A DNA stretch of 45,154 bases from Pseudomonadota bacterium (GCA_023404705.1 JAEYAU010000039.1:1-45154), one strand, 5' to 3'; shown: positions 24,567 through 33,685, counted from the stretch's first letter. Program-made: numbers and translations. Notes: a model not told the origin generated them from the sequence alone.

Positions 24567-25544
24567 TCATCCCACCTTGATGTTGGCGTCGCGGATGACT
24601 TTGCCCCATTTCTCGGTCTCATCGCGAATGAGCTTGCCGAAATCTTCCGGCGTCCCCGGCAAGACCGTGCCGCCAAGCTCGGCGAACCGCGTCTTCAAGG
24701 TGGCGTCGCGCAGCCCTGCGTTGATCTCCGCATTGAGCATCTCGACGATCTCGCGCGGTGTGTCCTTGGGCGCGACGAGGCCGATCCACTGGCTCGCCTC
24801 GAAGCCTGGGATGAACTCGCTCAAGGTCGGGACGTCCGGCAGCGCGTCCGAGCGCGACACAGTCGTCACCGCCAAGGCGCGCAGCTTGCCGGCTCTGACG
24901 TGCCCCAGCGAGGTCGCCATCTCGGTGAAGGCCACGTGGATCTGTCCGCCGATCAGATCATTGACCGCCGGCGCCGCGCCTCGATAAGGCACATGCGTGA
25001 GATCGGTGCCGGTCATGAGCTTGAAATATTCGCCGACCACATGGGCGGGCGAGCCGTTGCCACCCGAGCCCATCGCGATCTTGCCCGGATTCGCTTTCGC
25101 ATAGGCGATGAACTCGGGAACGCTGTTCGCCGGCAGCGACGGTGTGACCTGCATCAATTGCGGAACGCGCACGATGCTGCCGATCGGCGCCGCGTCGCGA
25201 ATGAAATTGAAACGGAGGTTGGTGAACAGGCTGGGATTGATCGCGGCATTGCTCCCGGCAATCAGCAGCGTGTAGCCGTCCGCCGGCGACAGCAGCGCAG
25301 TCTCCGTCCCGAGATTGGTCGCGGCGCCGGGCCGGTTCTCGATGACGAGCTGCTGGCCGAGCCGCTCCGACAGCCATTGTCCGATCAGGCGCGCCGTGAC
25401 GTCATTGGCGCCGCCGGCCGCCACGGGCACGATCACGCGCACCGGGCGCGCCGGATAGGCCTGCGCCCAGGCCGTACGCCTCGCGGCCGGCAGCGCCCCG
25501 GCGAACGCCGCCAATTGCAGGAACCTGCGACGGGGAAGTGTCAT
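24567..25544 (-). CDS. Tripartite tricarboxylate transporter substrate-binding protein (Bug/TctC)
   Basis: A 325-residue periplasmic binding protein. It has a Tat-like signal (RRRFLQLAAFAGALP, ending near AWAQA) and the Bug signatures YPARPVRVIVPVAAGGANDV, IENRPGA, and HVPYRGAAPAVNDLIGGQIH. Such proteins bind carboxylates or related metabolites and often occur as orphans without TctA/TctB, as here. GGGAG precedes ATG 25544; the longer frame is rejected because it spoils the signal peptide. Its stop is 15 bp before the M28-like ATG, so the ligand may be linked to that protein. Confidence 0.92.
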   Translation of the reverse strand: MTLPRRRFLQLAAFAGALPAARRTAWAQAYPARPVRVIVPVAAGGANDVTARLIGQWLSERLGQQLVIENRPGAATNLGTETALLSPADGYTLLIAGSNAAINPSLFTNLRFNFIRDAAPIGSIVRVPQLMQVTPSLPANSVPEFIAYAKANPGKIAMGSGGNGSPAHVVGEYFKLMTGTDLTHVPYRGAAPAVNDLIGGQIHVAFTEMATSLGHVRAGKLRALAVTTVSRSDALPDVPTLSEFIPGFEASQWIGLVAPKDTPREIVEMLNAEINAGLRDATLKTRFAELGGTVLPGTPEDFGKLIRDETEKWGKVIRDANIKVG

Positions 25545-25880
25545 ACGTTTCTCCCAAGAGCAGGCCGGGCGACCTGCATTCGCGCGCGGAAGAGTCGATA
25601 GGACACCGTTGACTCTCCGCAGGCGCTGCTTTTCCGCTGTCATTCCGTCAGGCGGATTGGCAAAAGTGTACTTGCGTCACCGCGATTGGAAAGGCGCGCG
25701 ACGACATGGCATGCCCGGTTCCTTGCATGGCGGGTTGATGACGGATCGACGCCGGCGATCCAGGCGGCCCTCGGTGCGACAGTCTCGACGGCGCAACTCG
25801 CTTGCATTCGGACCGACAAATCAACGATATGAACGCACGAACCGTATTTCCGAGGTGACTTTTCGCACAAGGGCAGGTTG
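25545..25880. other. Intergenic region between Bug gene and mrp operon
   Basis: This 336-bp divergent gap must hold the promoters of both flanking units. Open frames crossing it have no family resemblance or start site I trust. No convincing hairpin, riboswitch or consensus promoter stood out. A weak TTGCAT with CGATAT about 17-18 bp later (from about 25802) could serve mrp. Confidence 0.5.
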
Positions 25881-28808
25881 ATGCCGCACGAGACGTTGGC
25901 CATCGCTGCCCTCGCACTTCCTTTCCTCGGAAGCGGTCTCGCGGCGCTCTTGCGGACGAACGCGCGCGATGCCGCAGCCTGGCTCGCAGGCGCGGTCGCG
26001 CTGGCCGCGCTGGTCCTGATGGCCCTGACCTGGCCGGGAATTGCCGATGGCGGAGTCATCCGACTTCGGATCGCGTGGGTGCCGCAACTCGGCCTGGACT
26101 TCACCCTGAGAATCGACGGGTTCGCCTGGGTCTTTGCGGTGCTCGTCACCGGCATCGGGTTCCTCGTCGTCCTCTACGCGCGCTACTACATGCCGGCCTC
26201 CGACCCGGTGCCGCGCTTCTTCTCGTTCCTGCTCGCCTTCATGGGCGCAATGCTGGGCATCGTGCTCTCGGGCAACCTGATCCAGCTGGTCTTCTTCTGG
26301 GAGCTCACCAGCCTCTTTTCCTTCCTCCTGATCGGCTATCGCCATCAGACCGCACAGGCGCGCGACAGCGCCAGAATGGCGCTGATCATCACCTCAATTG
26401 GCGGCCTCTGCCTCTTCGCCGGCGTGCTGATCCTGGGTCATATCGTGGGCAGCTACGATCTCGACCAGGTTCTGTCGTCCGGCGAGACGATCCGGCTGCA
26501 TCCGCTCTACCTGCCGACACTCATCCTCGTGCTGCTCGGCGCCTTCACCAAGAGCGCCCAGTTCCCGTTCCAGTTCTGGCTGCCGCAGGCCATGGCGGCG
26601 CCGACGCCGGTCTCCGCCTATCTGCATTCGGCCACCCTGGTGAAGGCTGGCGTGTTCCTGCTGGTGCGCCTCTGGCCGGCCCTGGGCTCGACCAACGAAT
26701 GGCTCTGGCTGGTCGGATCGATCGGCCTCGCGACCTTCATCCTCGGCGCATTTCTGGCTCTCTTCCAGCAGGACCTGAAAGGGCTGCTCGCCTATTCGAC
26801 CATCAGCCATCTCGGGCTGATCACGCTGCTGACCGGACTCGATACGCCGTTCGGACAGATCGCCGCGATCTTCCACATCATGAATCACGCGACCTTCAAG
26901 GCCTCGCTGTTCATGGCCGCCGGCATCATCGACCACGAAAGCGGCACGCGCGATATCCGCCGCCTGAGCGGGCTGTGGCACGCGATGCCGATCACCGCGA
27001 CCCTCGCCATGGTGGCGGCCGCCGCAATGGCCGGCGTTCCATTGCTCAACGGCTTTCTCTCCAAGGAGATGTTCTTCGCCGAGACGATCGAGATCCACGA
27101 CAATTCGCTCGTCGATCAGGCTCTTCCGTATATCGTGACGCTCGCCAGCATGTTCACGGTCGCCTACTCGCTGCGCTTCATCCGCGACGTCTTCTTCGGC
27201 CCGCTCGCCACAGATCTGCCGCGCACGCCGCATGAACCCCCTTTCCTCATGCGCTTTCCGGCCGAGCTGCTCGTGCTCGCCTGCCTCGTCGTCGGCATTG
27301 CACCCGCGCTCACGATCGGTCCCGTGCTCGACGTGGCGGTGCGCGCGGTCGTCGGGCCTTCGCCGCCGGCCTACAGTCTTGCGGTCTGGCACGGGTTCAC
27401 CCCGGAACTCCTGATGAGCTTCGTGGCCATGGCCGGGGGCGTCACCATCTATCTTCTGCTCAGGTCCTATATTCTTACGAACGACGGAGCGCCGCTGCTG
27501 CGTCATATCAAGGGCCAGCGCATCTTCGACCGTCTCCTGGTGTCGTTGTCCTGGCGGCTCGCGCGCTGGCTGGAATCCGTGCTCGGCACGCGCCGCCTCC
27601 AGCCACAGCTGCAGCTCGTGCTGCTCGTCGCCATCGCGGCGGCGCTGCTGCCGCTCTGGTCCCGTGGCCTCGCGGCGGCGGCCCATCCGCCCGCCGACCT
27701 GGATCTGTCATTTGCACTCCTTTGGGCGGTCGGAGTCGCATGCGCGGTCGGAGCCGCATATCAGGCCAAGTTCCACCGTCTCACCGCGCTCATTCTGCTC
27801 GGCGGCGCCGGCCTGGTGACCTGCCTCACCTTCGTTTGGCTGTCGGCGCCTGATCTGGCGTTGACGCAGCTCGTCGTCGAGGCCGTCACGACGGTGCTGC
27901 TCCTGCTTGGTCTGCGATGGCTGCCGAAGCGTGTCGCCGGCGCGGAATCCAAGGGGCCCGCACTCCGATGGTATCGCGTCCGCGACTTCGCCATGGCGGT
28001 CGCGGCAGGGACCGGGATGGCAGCGCTGGCCTACGCCTCCATGGTGCGCCCCGTGCCCGACAGCATCTCGCGCTACTTCGTCGAGAATGCCTATACGGGT
28101 GGGGGCGGCACCAACATCGTCAACGTGATCCTGGTCGATTTCCGCGCCTTCGATACGTTCGGCGAGATCACGGTGCTCGCTGTCGTCGCACTCACGGTCT
28201 ACGCGCTGTTGCGACGCTTTCGCCCGGCGCTCGAGAGCATCCCGGTCCCCGAGCAGCAGCGCGCGCAGAACGTGTCCGACCGCGCGCGGCCCGATCGCGA
28301 CGAGGGCGACACATTGAAGGAGTCCATGGCGGTTCCGGCATTGATCATGGGATTGATGTTTCCGGTGATCGGCGTCGCGGCGCTCTACTTCCTGCTGCGG
28401 GGACATGATCTGCCCGGTGGCGGATTCATCGCCGGCGTCACGATGGCGACGGCATTCATTCTCCAATACATGGCCCGAGGAACGATTTGGGTCGAAGCGC
28501 GCCTGCGCGTCCTGCCCGTGACCTGGATGGGCGCCGGGCTCTTGTTGGCTGCGGGCGTGGGTGCGGCCGCATTGCTGTTCAAACGGCCGTTTCTGACGTC
28601 CTATTTCTCCTATGTCGACCTGCCGCCGCTCAGCCGTGTGCCGGCCGCAAGCGCCCTGCTCTTCGACATCGGCGTGTTCGCAGTGGTTCTCGGCGCCACC
28701 GTGCTGATGCTGATCGCGATCGCGCATCAGTCGGTGCGCAGCCATCGCGCGCCGCGATCGCGCGAGCCGGAGAAGCGCACCCGCGATGCCACCGAAGGGG
28801 TGCCGTGA
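25881..28808 (+). CDS. mrpA: Mrp cation/proton antiporter subunit A fused to B
   Basis: A 975-residue membrane protein. Residues about 1-500 are the NuoL-like proton channel (ELTSLFSFLLIGYRHQ, FTKSAQFPFQFWLPQAMAAPTPVSAYLHSATLVKAG). A NuoJ-like/DUF4040 segment follows (PDLALTQLVVEAVTTVLLLL, near residue 660). From about residue 815 the MnhB domain is fused on (FLLRGHDLPGGGFIAG). This A+B fusion is the group 2 pattern known from Sinorhizobium pha. ATG 25881 follows GGCAGG; a TTG precedes it by one codon. The complex exports Na+ or K+ in exchange for H+. Confidence 0.95.
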   Translation: MPHETLAIAALALPFLGSGLAALLRTNARDAAAWLAGAVALAALVLMALTWPGIADGGVIRLRIAWVPQLGLDFTLRIDGFAWVFAVLVTGIGFLVVLYARYYMPASDPVPRFFSFLLAFMGAMLGIVLSGNLIQLVFFWELTSLFSFLLIGYRHQTAQARDSARMALIITSIGGLCLFAGVLILGHIVGSYDLDQVLSSGETIRLHPLYLPTLILVLLGAFTKSAQFPFQFWLPQAMAAPTPVSAYLHSATLVKAGVFLLVRLWPALGSTNEWLWLVGSIGLATFILGAFLALFQQDLKGLLAYSTISHLGLITLLTGLDTPFGQIAAIFHIMNHATFKASLFMAAGIIDHESGTRDIRRLSGLWHAMPITATLAMVAAAAMAGVPLLNGFLSKEMFFAETIEIHDNSLVDQALPYIVTLASMFTVAYSLRFIRDVFFGPLATDLPRTPHEPPFLMRFPAELLVLACLVVGIAPALTIGPVLDVAVRAVVGPSPPAYSLAVWHGFTPELLMSFVAMAGGVTIYLLLRSYILTNDGAPLLRHIKGQRIFDRLLVSLSWRLARWLESVLGTRRLQPQLQLVLLVAIAAALLPLWSRGLAAAAHPPADLDLSFALLWAVGVACAVGAAYQAKFHRLTALILLGGAGLVTCLTFVWLSAPDLALTQLVVEAVTTVLLLLGLRWLPKRVAGAESKGPALRWYRVRDFAMAVAAGTGMAALAYASMVRPVPDSISRYFVENAYTGGGGTNIVNVILVDFRAFDTFGEITVLAVVALTVYALLRRFRPALESIPVPEQQRAQNVSDRARPDRDEGDTLKESMAVPALIMGLMFPVIGVAALYFLLRGHDLPGGGFIAGVTMATAFILQYMARGTIWVEARLRVLPVTWMGAGLLLAAGVGAAALLFKRPFLTSYFSYVDLPPLSRVPAASALLFDIGVFAVVLGATVLMLIAIAHQSVRSHRAPRSREPEKRTRDATEGVP

Positions 28809-29152
28809 TGGAGCTCGTTCTCGCGCTGGGCATTGGCGCGCTGACAGGTGCAGGCGTGTGGCTCATCCTGCGGCCGCGCACTTTTCAGGTGATCATCGGC
28901 CTTTCGCTCCTCTCCTACGCGGTCAACCTGTTCATTCTTGCAATGGGTGGCCTGCGCACCGGAGCCGCTCCCATTCTCGCGGCCTACGCCAGCGGCGATC
29001 CGGCGCAACACGCGGACCCGCTGCCGCAGGCGCTCGTGCTGACGGCCATCGTCATCAGCTTCGCGACGACCGCACTGTTTCTCGTCGTCCTGCTGGCTGC
29101 GCGCGGCCTGACCGGGACCGATCACGTCGACGGCACGGAGCCTGAATCGTGA
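28808..29152 (+). CDS. mrpC: Mrp antiporter subunit C (NuoK-like)
   Basis: A 114-residue, three-helix protein homologous to complex I NuoK. It has RTFQVIIGLSLLSYAVNLFILAMG and, after a short loop, the segment DPLPQALVLTAIVISFATTA that is diagnostic of MnhC. Its ATG shares a base with the mrpA stop (TGATG) and its own stop overlaps the mrpD start, so translation is coupled. It is expected to lie in the inner membrane as part of the Mrp proton path. Confidence 0.95.
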   Translation: MELVLALGIGALTGAGVWLILRPRTFQVIIGLSLLSYAVNLFILAMGGLRTGAAPILAAYASGDPAQHADPLPQALVLTAIVISFATTALFLVVLLAARGLTGTDHVDGTEPES

Positions 29153-30780
29153 CGCGCATGGTCGATCACCTCGTCGTGCTGCCGGTTCTGCTGCCGCTCG
29201 TCGCGGCCGCCGCCATGCTCCTGCTGGGCGGTGAGCAGCGCCGCAGCGCGAAAGCCGCGCTCAATCTGGTTTCGACGTTTGCGCTCGTCGCCATCGCGAT
29301 CGCCCTGCTGCTGCGCGCCGATGCAAGCCCGACGGGCGTCGCAGCGATCTATCGCCTCGGCGCCTGGCCGGTGCCGTTCGGCATCCTGCTCGTCGCCGAC
29401 CGCCTCTCGTCGCTGATGCTGCTTCTCACCAGCATCCTGGCCCTCGCGGCCGTGACCTTCTCGCTCGCGCGCTGGCACCGCGTCGGGGCGCATTTCCACG
29501 CGCTCTTCCAGTTCATGCTGATGGGCCTCAATGGCGCCTTCCTGACTGGCGATCTCTTCAACCTTTTCGTCTTCTTCGAGCTGATGCTGGCCGGATCCTA
29601 TGGGCTCGCGCTGCACGGCTCAGGATCCGCGCGGGTCAAGGCCGGGCTCCACTACATCGCGGTCAATCTCGCGGCATCGCTGCTGTTCCTCATCGGCGTG
29701 AGCCTCATCTATGGGGTCGGCGGCACGCTCAACATGGCCGATCTCGCCATGCGGATTCCGGAGAGCGCTCCGGAGAACCGCGCTCTCCTCGAGGCGGGCG
29801 CGGCCATTCTGGGCGTCGCCTTCCTCATCAAGGCCGGCATGTGGCCACTCTGCTTCTGGCTGCCGACCACCTATGCGGCTGCCAGCCCGCCCGTCGCAGC
29901 CGTGTTCGCGCTGCTGACGAAAGTGGGCGCCTATATCGTGCTCCGGCTATGGCTGCTCCTGTTCGGTGAGCAGGCGGGAGTCTCGGCCGGCTTCGGCGGA
30001 GAATGGCTGCTGTTTGGCGGCCTCGCGACCATCGCCTTCGGCACCATCGGGGCGCTGGCGTCGCAAGGCATGGCGCGGCTCGCCGGATTCGCCGTGCTCG
30101 TGTCGTCCGGCACCGTGCTGGCCGCGATCGGCATGGACCGGGTCGATGTCACGGGCGGCGCCTTGTTCTATCTGGTCAGCTCCACCCTGGGCATCAGCGC
30201 CTTCTTCCTTCTGGTCGAGCTCGTCGAACGTGGCAGGGAGCCGGGCGCCGACGTGCTCGCGGTGACGCGTGAGATCTATGGCGAGGACGAAGACGTCGAA
30301 CAGGCCGAGGGAGAATCCGGCATCTCCATTCCGGCCACCATGGGCGTGCTGGGGCTCGCCTTCATCGCCTGCGCCTTGGTGATCGCAGGCTTGCCTCCGC
30401 TGTCCGGCTTCATCGCCAAGTTCGCGCTGCTCTCGGCGGCGCTCGGACGCCCGGACGGCGGCGCTATAAGCGCCATTCCGGCCGTGTCCTGGCTTCTGCT
30501 CGCCGTGCTCATCTTGTCCGGACTTGCGGTCCTCATCGCCATGACGCGCGCCGGCATCAACGCGTTCTGGGCGGCGCCCGACCGCGCCGTGCCGCGCGTT
30601 CGCGTGATCGAGATCGCGCCGGTCGCCATCCTCCTGATCCTCTGCGGTCTGCAGACCGTGCAGGCCGGTCCCGTCATGCGCTTCATGCAATCGACCGCGC
30701 AATCGCTCCACGCCCCGCAGGATTACGTTCGCCACGTCCTGCGGTCCGCGTCTGCCGAACAGAGACCGGAGGTCCGATGA
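29149..30780 (+). CDS. mrpD: Mrp antiporter subunit D (NuoM/N-like)
   Basis: A 543-residue proton-channel subunit. It shows 14 or so helices with FQFMLMGLNGAFLTGDLFNLFVFFELML and AAILGVAFLIKAGMWPLCFWLP, which contain the membrane Glu and Lys residues needed for proton movement in NuoM/N relatives. A charged insert near residue 375 (REIYGEDEDVEQAEGES) is typical of rhizobial PhaD. The start is GTG 29149 overlapping the mrpC stop (GTGA), with ATG 29158 as alternative. Confidence 0.95.
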   Translation: MTRMVDHLVVLPVLLPLVAAAAMLLLGGEQRRSAKAALNLVSTFALVAIAIALLLRADASPTGVAAIYRLGAWPVPFGILLVADRLSSLMLLLTSILALAAVTFSLARWHRVGAHFHALFQFMLMGLNGAFLTGDLFNLFVFFELMLAGSYGLALHGSGSARVKAGLHYIAVNLAASLLFLIGVSLIYGVGGTLNMADLAMRIPESAPENRALLEAGAAILGVAFLIKAGMWPLCFWLPTTYAAASPPVAAVFALLTKVGAYIVLRLWLLLFGEQAGVSAGFGGEWLLFGGLATIAFGTIGALASQGMARLAGFAVLVSSGTVLAAIGMDRVDVTGGALFYLVSSTLGISAFFLLVELVERGREPGADVLAVTREIYGEDEDVEQAEGESGISIPATMGVLGLAFIACALVIAGLPPLSGFIAKFALLSAALGRPDGGAISAIPAVSWLLLAVLILSGLAVLIAMTRAGINAFWAAPDRAVPRVRVIEIAPVAILLILCGLQTVQAGPVMRFMQSTAQSLHAPQDYVRHVLRSASAEQRPEVR

Positions 30781-31262
30781 CGCGACTTCTGCCTTTTCCG
30801 CGCCTGAGCATCGCACTGCTGCTCCTCTGGCTGTTGCTCAATCAGGCGCTCACGCCTGGCCAGCTCCTGCTCGGCGCGCTCGTCGCGCTGGCCGGCGGCT
30901 GGACCTTCGCGTTGCTGGATCCGCCGGCGAGCCGCTTGCGCCGACCGCTCGTCGTTCTGCGCTTGCTGGGCACGGTGCTGATCGACATCCTGCGCTCAAA
31001 CGTCGCCGTGGGGCGCATCATCCTCGATCCGCGGAAGGTGACGACGCCGGGCTTCATGGACATTCCGCTCGCGCTTCGTGATCCCTATGGACTGGCTGCG
31101 CTCGCCTGCATCATCACGTCGACTCCCGGCACCTTGTGGGTGAATTTCGATGCACGCACCGGGACGCTGACGATCCACGTTCTCGACCTCGAGGACGAAG
31201 CCGCCTGGGTCGCGACCATCAAGGAGCGCTACGAGCGGCCTCTGCTGGAGATCTGCGGATGA
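30777..31262 (+). CDS. mrpE: Mrp antiporter subunit E
   Basis: A 161-residue MnhE protein. Two N-terminal hydrophobic helices precede a cytoplasmic domain with DPYGLAALACIITSTPGTLW and LTIHVLDLED, the two family signatures. The ATG overlaps the mrpD stop by 4 bp (ATGA). MnhE has no complex I counterpart. In characterised Mrp complexes it is needed for assembly or cation-side function. Confidence 0.94.
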   Translation: MTRLLPFPRLSIALLLLWLLLNQALTPGQLLLGALVALAGGWTFALLDPPASRLRRPLVVLRLLGTVLIDILRSNVAVGRIILDPRKVTTPGFMDIPLALRDPYGLAALACIITSTPGTLWVNFDARTGTLTIHVLDLEDEAAWVATIKERYERPLLEICG

Positions 31263-31540
31263 GCGCCGTCGTCCTGACCTGGTCGTTGCTGGTTGCCCAG
31301 CTCCTTCTCGGCCTCGCACTCGCATGCGCGGCCTATCGCATGCTGCGCGGACCGCGCGCGCAGGATCGCGTCGTCGGCTTCGATGCGCTCTACGTCGACG
31401 CCATGCTGCTGCTCCTCACCTTCGGCATCCGCTCGGGCAGCACCCACTATTTCGAGGCCGCTCTCGTCGTCGCGCTGCTCGGCTTCGTCGGAACGGTCGC
31501 GCTGGCCAAGTTCCTCTTGCGTGGCGAGGTGATCGAATGA
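31259..31540 (+). CDS. mrpF: Mrp antiporter subunit F
   Basis: A 93-residue, three-helix MnhF protein with the family stretch RMLRGPRAQDRVVGFDALYV followed by a helix and FEAALVVALLGFVGTVALAKFL. The ATG overlaps the mrpE stop by 4 bp. The longer in-frame extension upstream is the shadow of mrpE and is rejected. Confidence 0.94.
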   Translation: MSAVVLTWSLLVAQLLLGLALACAAYRMLRGPRAQDRVVGFDALYVDAMLLLLTFGIRSGSTHYFEAALVVALLGFVGTVALAKFLLRGEVIE

Positions 31541-31887
31541 ACGCCGGCGCGGAGATCCCGGTCTGGGTCGCAGTGCTGACCTCCGTGCTTCTCGTCGGCG
31601 GCGCGGCCGTCACGCTGATCGGGTCGATCGGCCTCCTCCGGCTCAAGAGCTTCTACGCGCGCGTGCATGCGCCGACCCTGGGCACGACCGTCGGGACCGC
31701 CTCCATCGCGATCGCCTCCATGCTGTATTTCTCGGCGATCGAGGGGCGCGCGGTGCTGCACGAGGTGCTGATCCTGCTCCTCGTCACCGTGACGACTCCG
31801 GTCACGCTGATGATCCTGGTGCGCGCGGCCACCTTGCGGGATCGTTCGGATCGAGACGCGTCGGCGCAGACGCCCGAGAAGTATTAG
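31537..31887 (+). CDS. mrpG: Mrp antiporter subunit G
   Basis: A 116-residue, three-helix MnhG protein. The signature GSIGLLRLKSFYARVHAPTL, followed by a second helix and LLLVTVTTPVTLMILVRAA, is clear. The ATG overlaps the mrpF stop by 4 bp. It ends the operon. No intrinsic terminator is visible in the 36 bp before the convergent deoxyribosyltransferase gene. Confidence 0.94.
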   Translation: MNAGAEIPVWVAVLTSVLLVGGAAVTLIGSIGLLRLKSFYARVHAPTLGTTVGTASIAIASMLYFSAIEGRAVLHEVLILLLVTVTTPVTLMILVRAATLRDRSDRDASAQTPEKY

Positions 31888-31923
31888 TCCACGCTCACGA
31901 TCCGCGCATCTTCTCCGACGCGA

Positions 31924-32499
31924 TCACCCCTTGTCGGAAAGCTGCCGCGCTGCGCTGGCGGCGAGCCGCAGGCAGGTCTCGAACGCCGCGAGGTCGCGGA
32001 ACGGATCAGCGGCCGCGTGGCGCACGATGCGGTGCCCGCCGTGGGTGAGGAGCGCGCAGTCGATCATCAGGTTGTCGGCATTGCCGAAGTTCTCGACCAG
32101 CAGGCCCGATGTGTCACGCCACTCCTGCGTCGCATGGTCGAACACCAGCGCCTCGCGCGGCGCGGTGCGCGCCATCAGGTCGTCGATCACGTTGGTGTAG
32201 CCGAACACGGGTTTGCCAAGCCCGACCATCAGGCCGAGCTCGAACACGGTGCCGGCATCGGCGCTGGCGCCGCGGAACGGCGTGAGATTGCAGATGCCGA
32301 TATCGGCGCGACGGATCTGATCGACGCAGGCGCGGTAGATCGCCTGGTCGACGCGCCCGTGCGGATCCGGCGTCATCTCGCCGTCGAGCGGGAACAGACC
32401 TTCGAAGCCATAGGCCGTGCAGAGCGCCTTCTTGCGCTCGCCGACCACGTGCGCATCGGGCAGAAAGACCTCGGGACCCGCCAGATAGATCGACCACAT
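31924..32499 (-). CDS. Nucleoside 2-deoxyribosyltransferase family protein
   Basis: A 191-residue protein with the start MWSIYLAGPEVFLPDA, which is the nucleotide-sugar binding loop of the family. ADIGICNLTPFRGASADAGTVFELGLM follows, with the catalytic glutamate expected in TVFELG. It either exchanges bases between deoxynucleosides or hydrolyses deoxynucleoside monophosphates. ATG 32499 was chosen because the longer frame runs into the merR gene. It follows merR on the same strand, 29 bp away. Confidence 0.88.
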   Translation of the reverse strand: MWSIYLAGPEVFLPDAHVVGERKKALCTAYGFEGLFPLDGEMTPDPHGRVDQAIYRACVDQIRRADIGICNLTPFRGASADAGTVFELGLMVGLGKPVFGYTNVIDDLMARTAPREALVFDHATQEWRDTSGLLVENFGNADNLMIDCALLTHGGHRIVRHAAADPFRDLAAFETCLRLAASAARQLSDKG

Positions 32500-32528
32500 G
32501 CGCGTCTTATTCGGCGGCAATTGCGCCG

Positions 32529-33242
32529 TCAGCGTGGCTCGTCCTCGAGCGCCGCGTCGAGCAGGCGCCGGCATTCGCTGAGCTCGTGCAGCGCCGCCTG
32601 CAGCCGGCGCACATCATCGCGCAGCAGCGTCGGCGGCTGTACGGCCGGCGCAGGCAGCGGACGCCGCTCGAGCTCGACCGGCGGCGCGGGACGCGCTGCA
32701 GGAGGTGCGGATGCTGCGGGGGCCTCCGACTCCTCCGCCTCCTCGTCTTCTTCATCCTCCGCGACGGTCGCTTCCAGGCCCGGCTCGACGCGCGCGCCGG
32801 GCGCGCGCTCGGGACTCTCGTCCTCACTGCCGAAGCTCGGGATCAGACCGAACAGCCTCTTGCGCTCGCCGCCTTCGCTCTCGCGCCCGCGTTGACCGGG
32901 CAGCGGCCGCGCGAGCTCCGGCTCGTCGCCTTCGCCGACATCGCCTGCGACGCGGGCCGGCTGCGGCGCGCCGGCCTGCCAGACGTTCTGTACGAACTTG
33001 ACGCCGTGATCCTTCAGAATGCGCTGCACGCCGCGGATCGTGTAGCCCTCGCCATAGAGCAGATGGCGAATGCCGCGCAGCAGATCGACATCGTCAGGAC
33101 GATAGTAGCGGCGGCCGCCGCCGCGCTTCATCGGCTTGATCTGTTGGAAGCGGGTTTCCCAGAAGCGCAGCACATGCTGCGGCAAGTCGAGATCGTCGGC
33201 GACTTCGCTGATGGTGCGGAAAGCGTCGGGCGCCTTGTCCAT
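32529..33242 (-). CDS. MerR family transcriptional regulator
   Basis: A 237-residue regulator. The winged-helix DNA-binding domain covers residues about 9-80 (RTISEVADDLDLPQHVLRFWE, then RRYYRPDDVDLLRGIRHLL). The remainder is long and low-complexity, rich in Glu, Pro and Ala, with an acidic run near residue 160 and a short C-terminal helix (RRLQAALHELSECRRLLDAAL). The effector domain is not one of the classical metal or drug types. It follows ihfA in the conserved plsX-fabH-ihfA-merR order. Targets are unknown. The start is ATG 33242, since the frame opens one codon earlier on TTG. Confidence 0.9.
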   Translation of the reverse strand: MDKAPDAFRTISEVADDLDLPQHVLRFWETRFQQIKPMKRGGGRRYYRPDDVDLLRGIRHLLYGEGYTIRGVQRILKDHGVKFVQNVWQAGAPQPARVAGDVGEGDEPELARPLPGQRGRESEGGERKRLFGLIPSFGSEDESPERAPGARVEPGLEATVAEDEEDEEAEESEAPAASAPPAARPAPPVELERRPLPAPAVQPPTLLRDDVRRLQAALHELSECRRLLDAALEDEPR

Positions 33243-33327
33243 CAAAGTCTTGCCCTGGGCATGCTCTTATCGGCGAACTCGTGGCCACGTCGCCGGAGCA
33301 TGCATCACTCCGTTCGGGCGCGCGATG

Positions 33328-33639
33328 TCATGTGCCGTTTCCATCCGCGCCCGAATTGATCCGCTGCTTCAGGATCGCGGAAGGCTTGAACACCATCACG
33401 CGTCGCGGAGAGATCGGCACTTCCTTGCCGGTCTTCGGATTACGTCCGGTGCGCTGTCCCTTGTTGCGGACCACGAAGGATCCGAACGACGACAGCTTCA
33501 CGGTCTCGCCTCGTTCGAGACAGTCGGTAATCTCTTGCAGCACCGACTCCACCAGAGCGGCGGATTCGGTCCGTGAGAGACCGACTTTTTGATAGACCGC
33601 TTCGCACAGATCTGCGCGTGTAACCGTCTTCCCAGCCAT
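33328..33639 (-). CDS. ihfA: Integration host factor subunit alpha
   Basis: A 103-residue DNA-bending HU-family protein. Hallmarks are KTVTRADLCEAVYQKVGLSR, the core KLSSFGSFVVRNKGQRTGRNPKTG with the intercalating Pro in NPKTG, and a short charged tail. With IhfB it bends DNA at specific sites and assists RpoN promoters, which is relevant to the glnB promoter in this window. A promoter candidate lies upstream at 33686-33714. Confidence 0.96.
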   Translation of the reverse strand: MAGKTVTRADLCEAVYQKVGLSRTESAALVESVLQEITDCLERGETVKLSSFGSFVVRNKGQRTGRNPKTGKEVPISPRRVMVFKPSAILKQRINSGADGNGT

Positions 33640-33685
33640 CGCCCGACCCCGCTCCCGGCGATCATTCTATCCTTATGAATTATCG

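Noticed and set aside
25640..25690. Sigma-54 promoter upstream of mrp (TTGGCA ... CTTGCG)
   Set aside because: TGGCA and TTGC are three bases too far apart for the strict -24/-12 spacing.
23256..31887. Genomic island integrated at tRNA-Pro
   Set aside because: No integrase, no second copy of the tRNA 3' end, and no composition change in the following genes.
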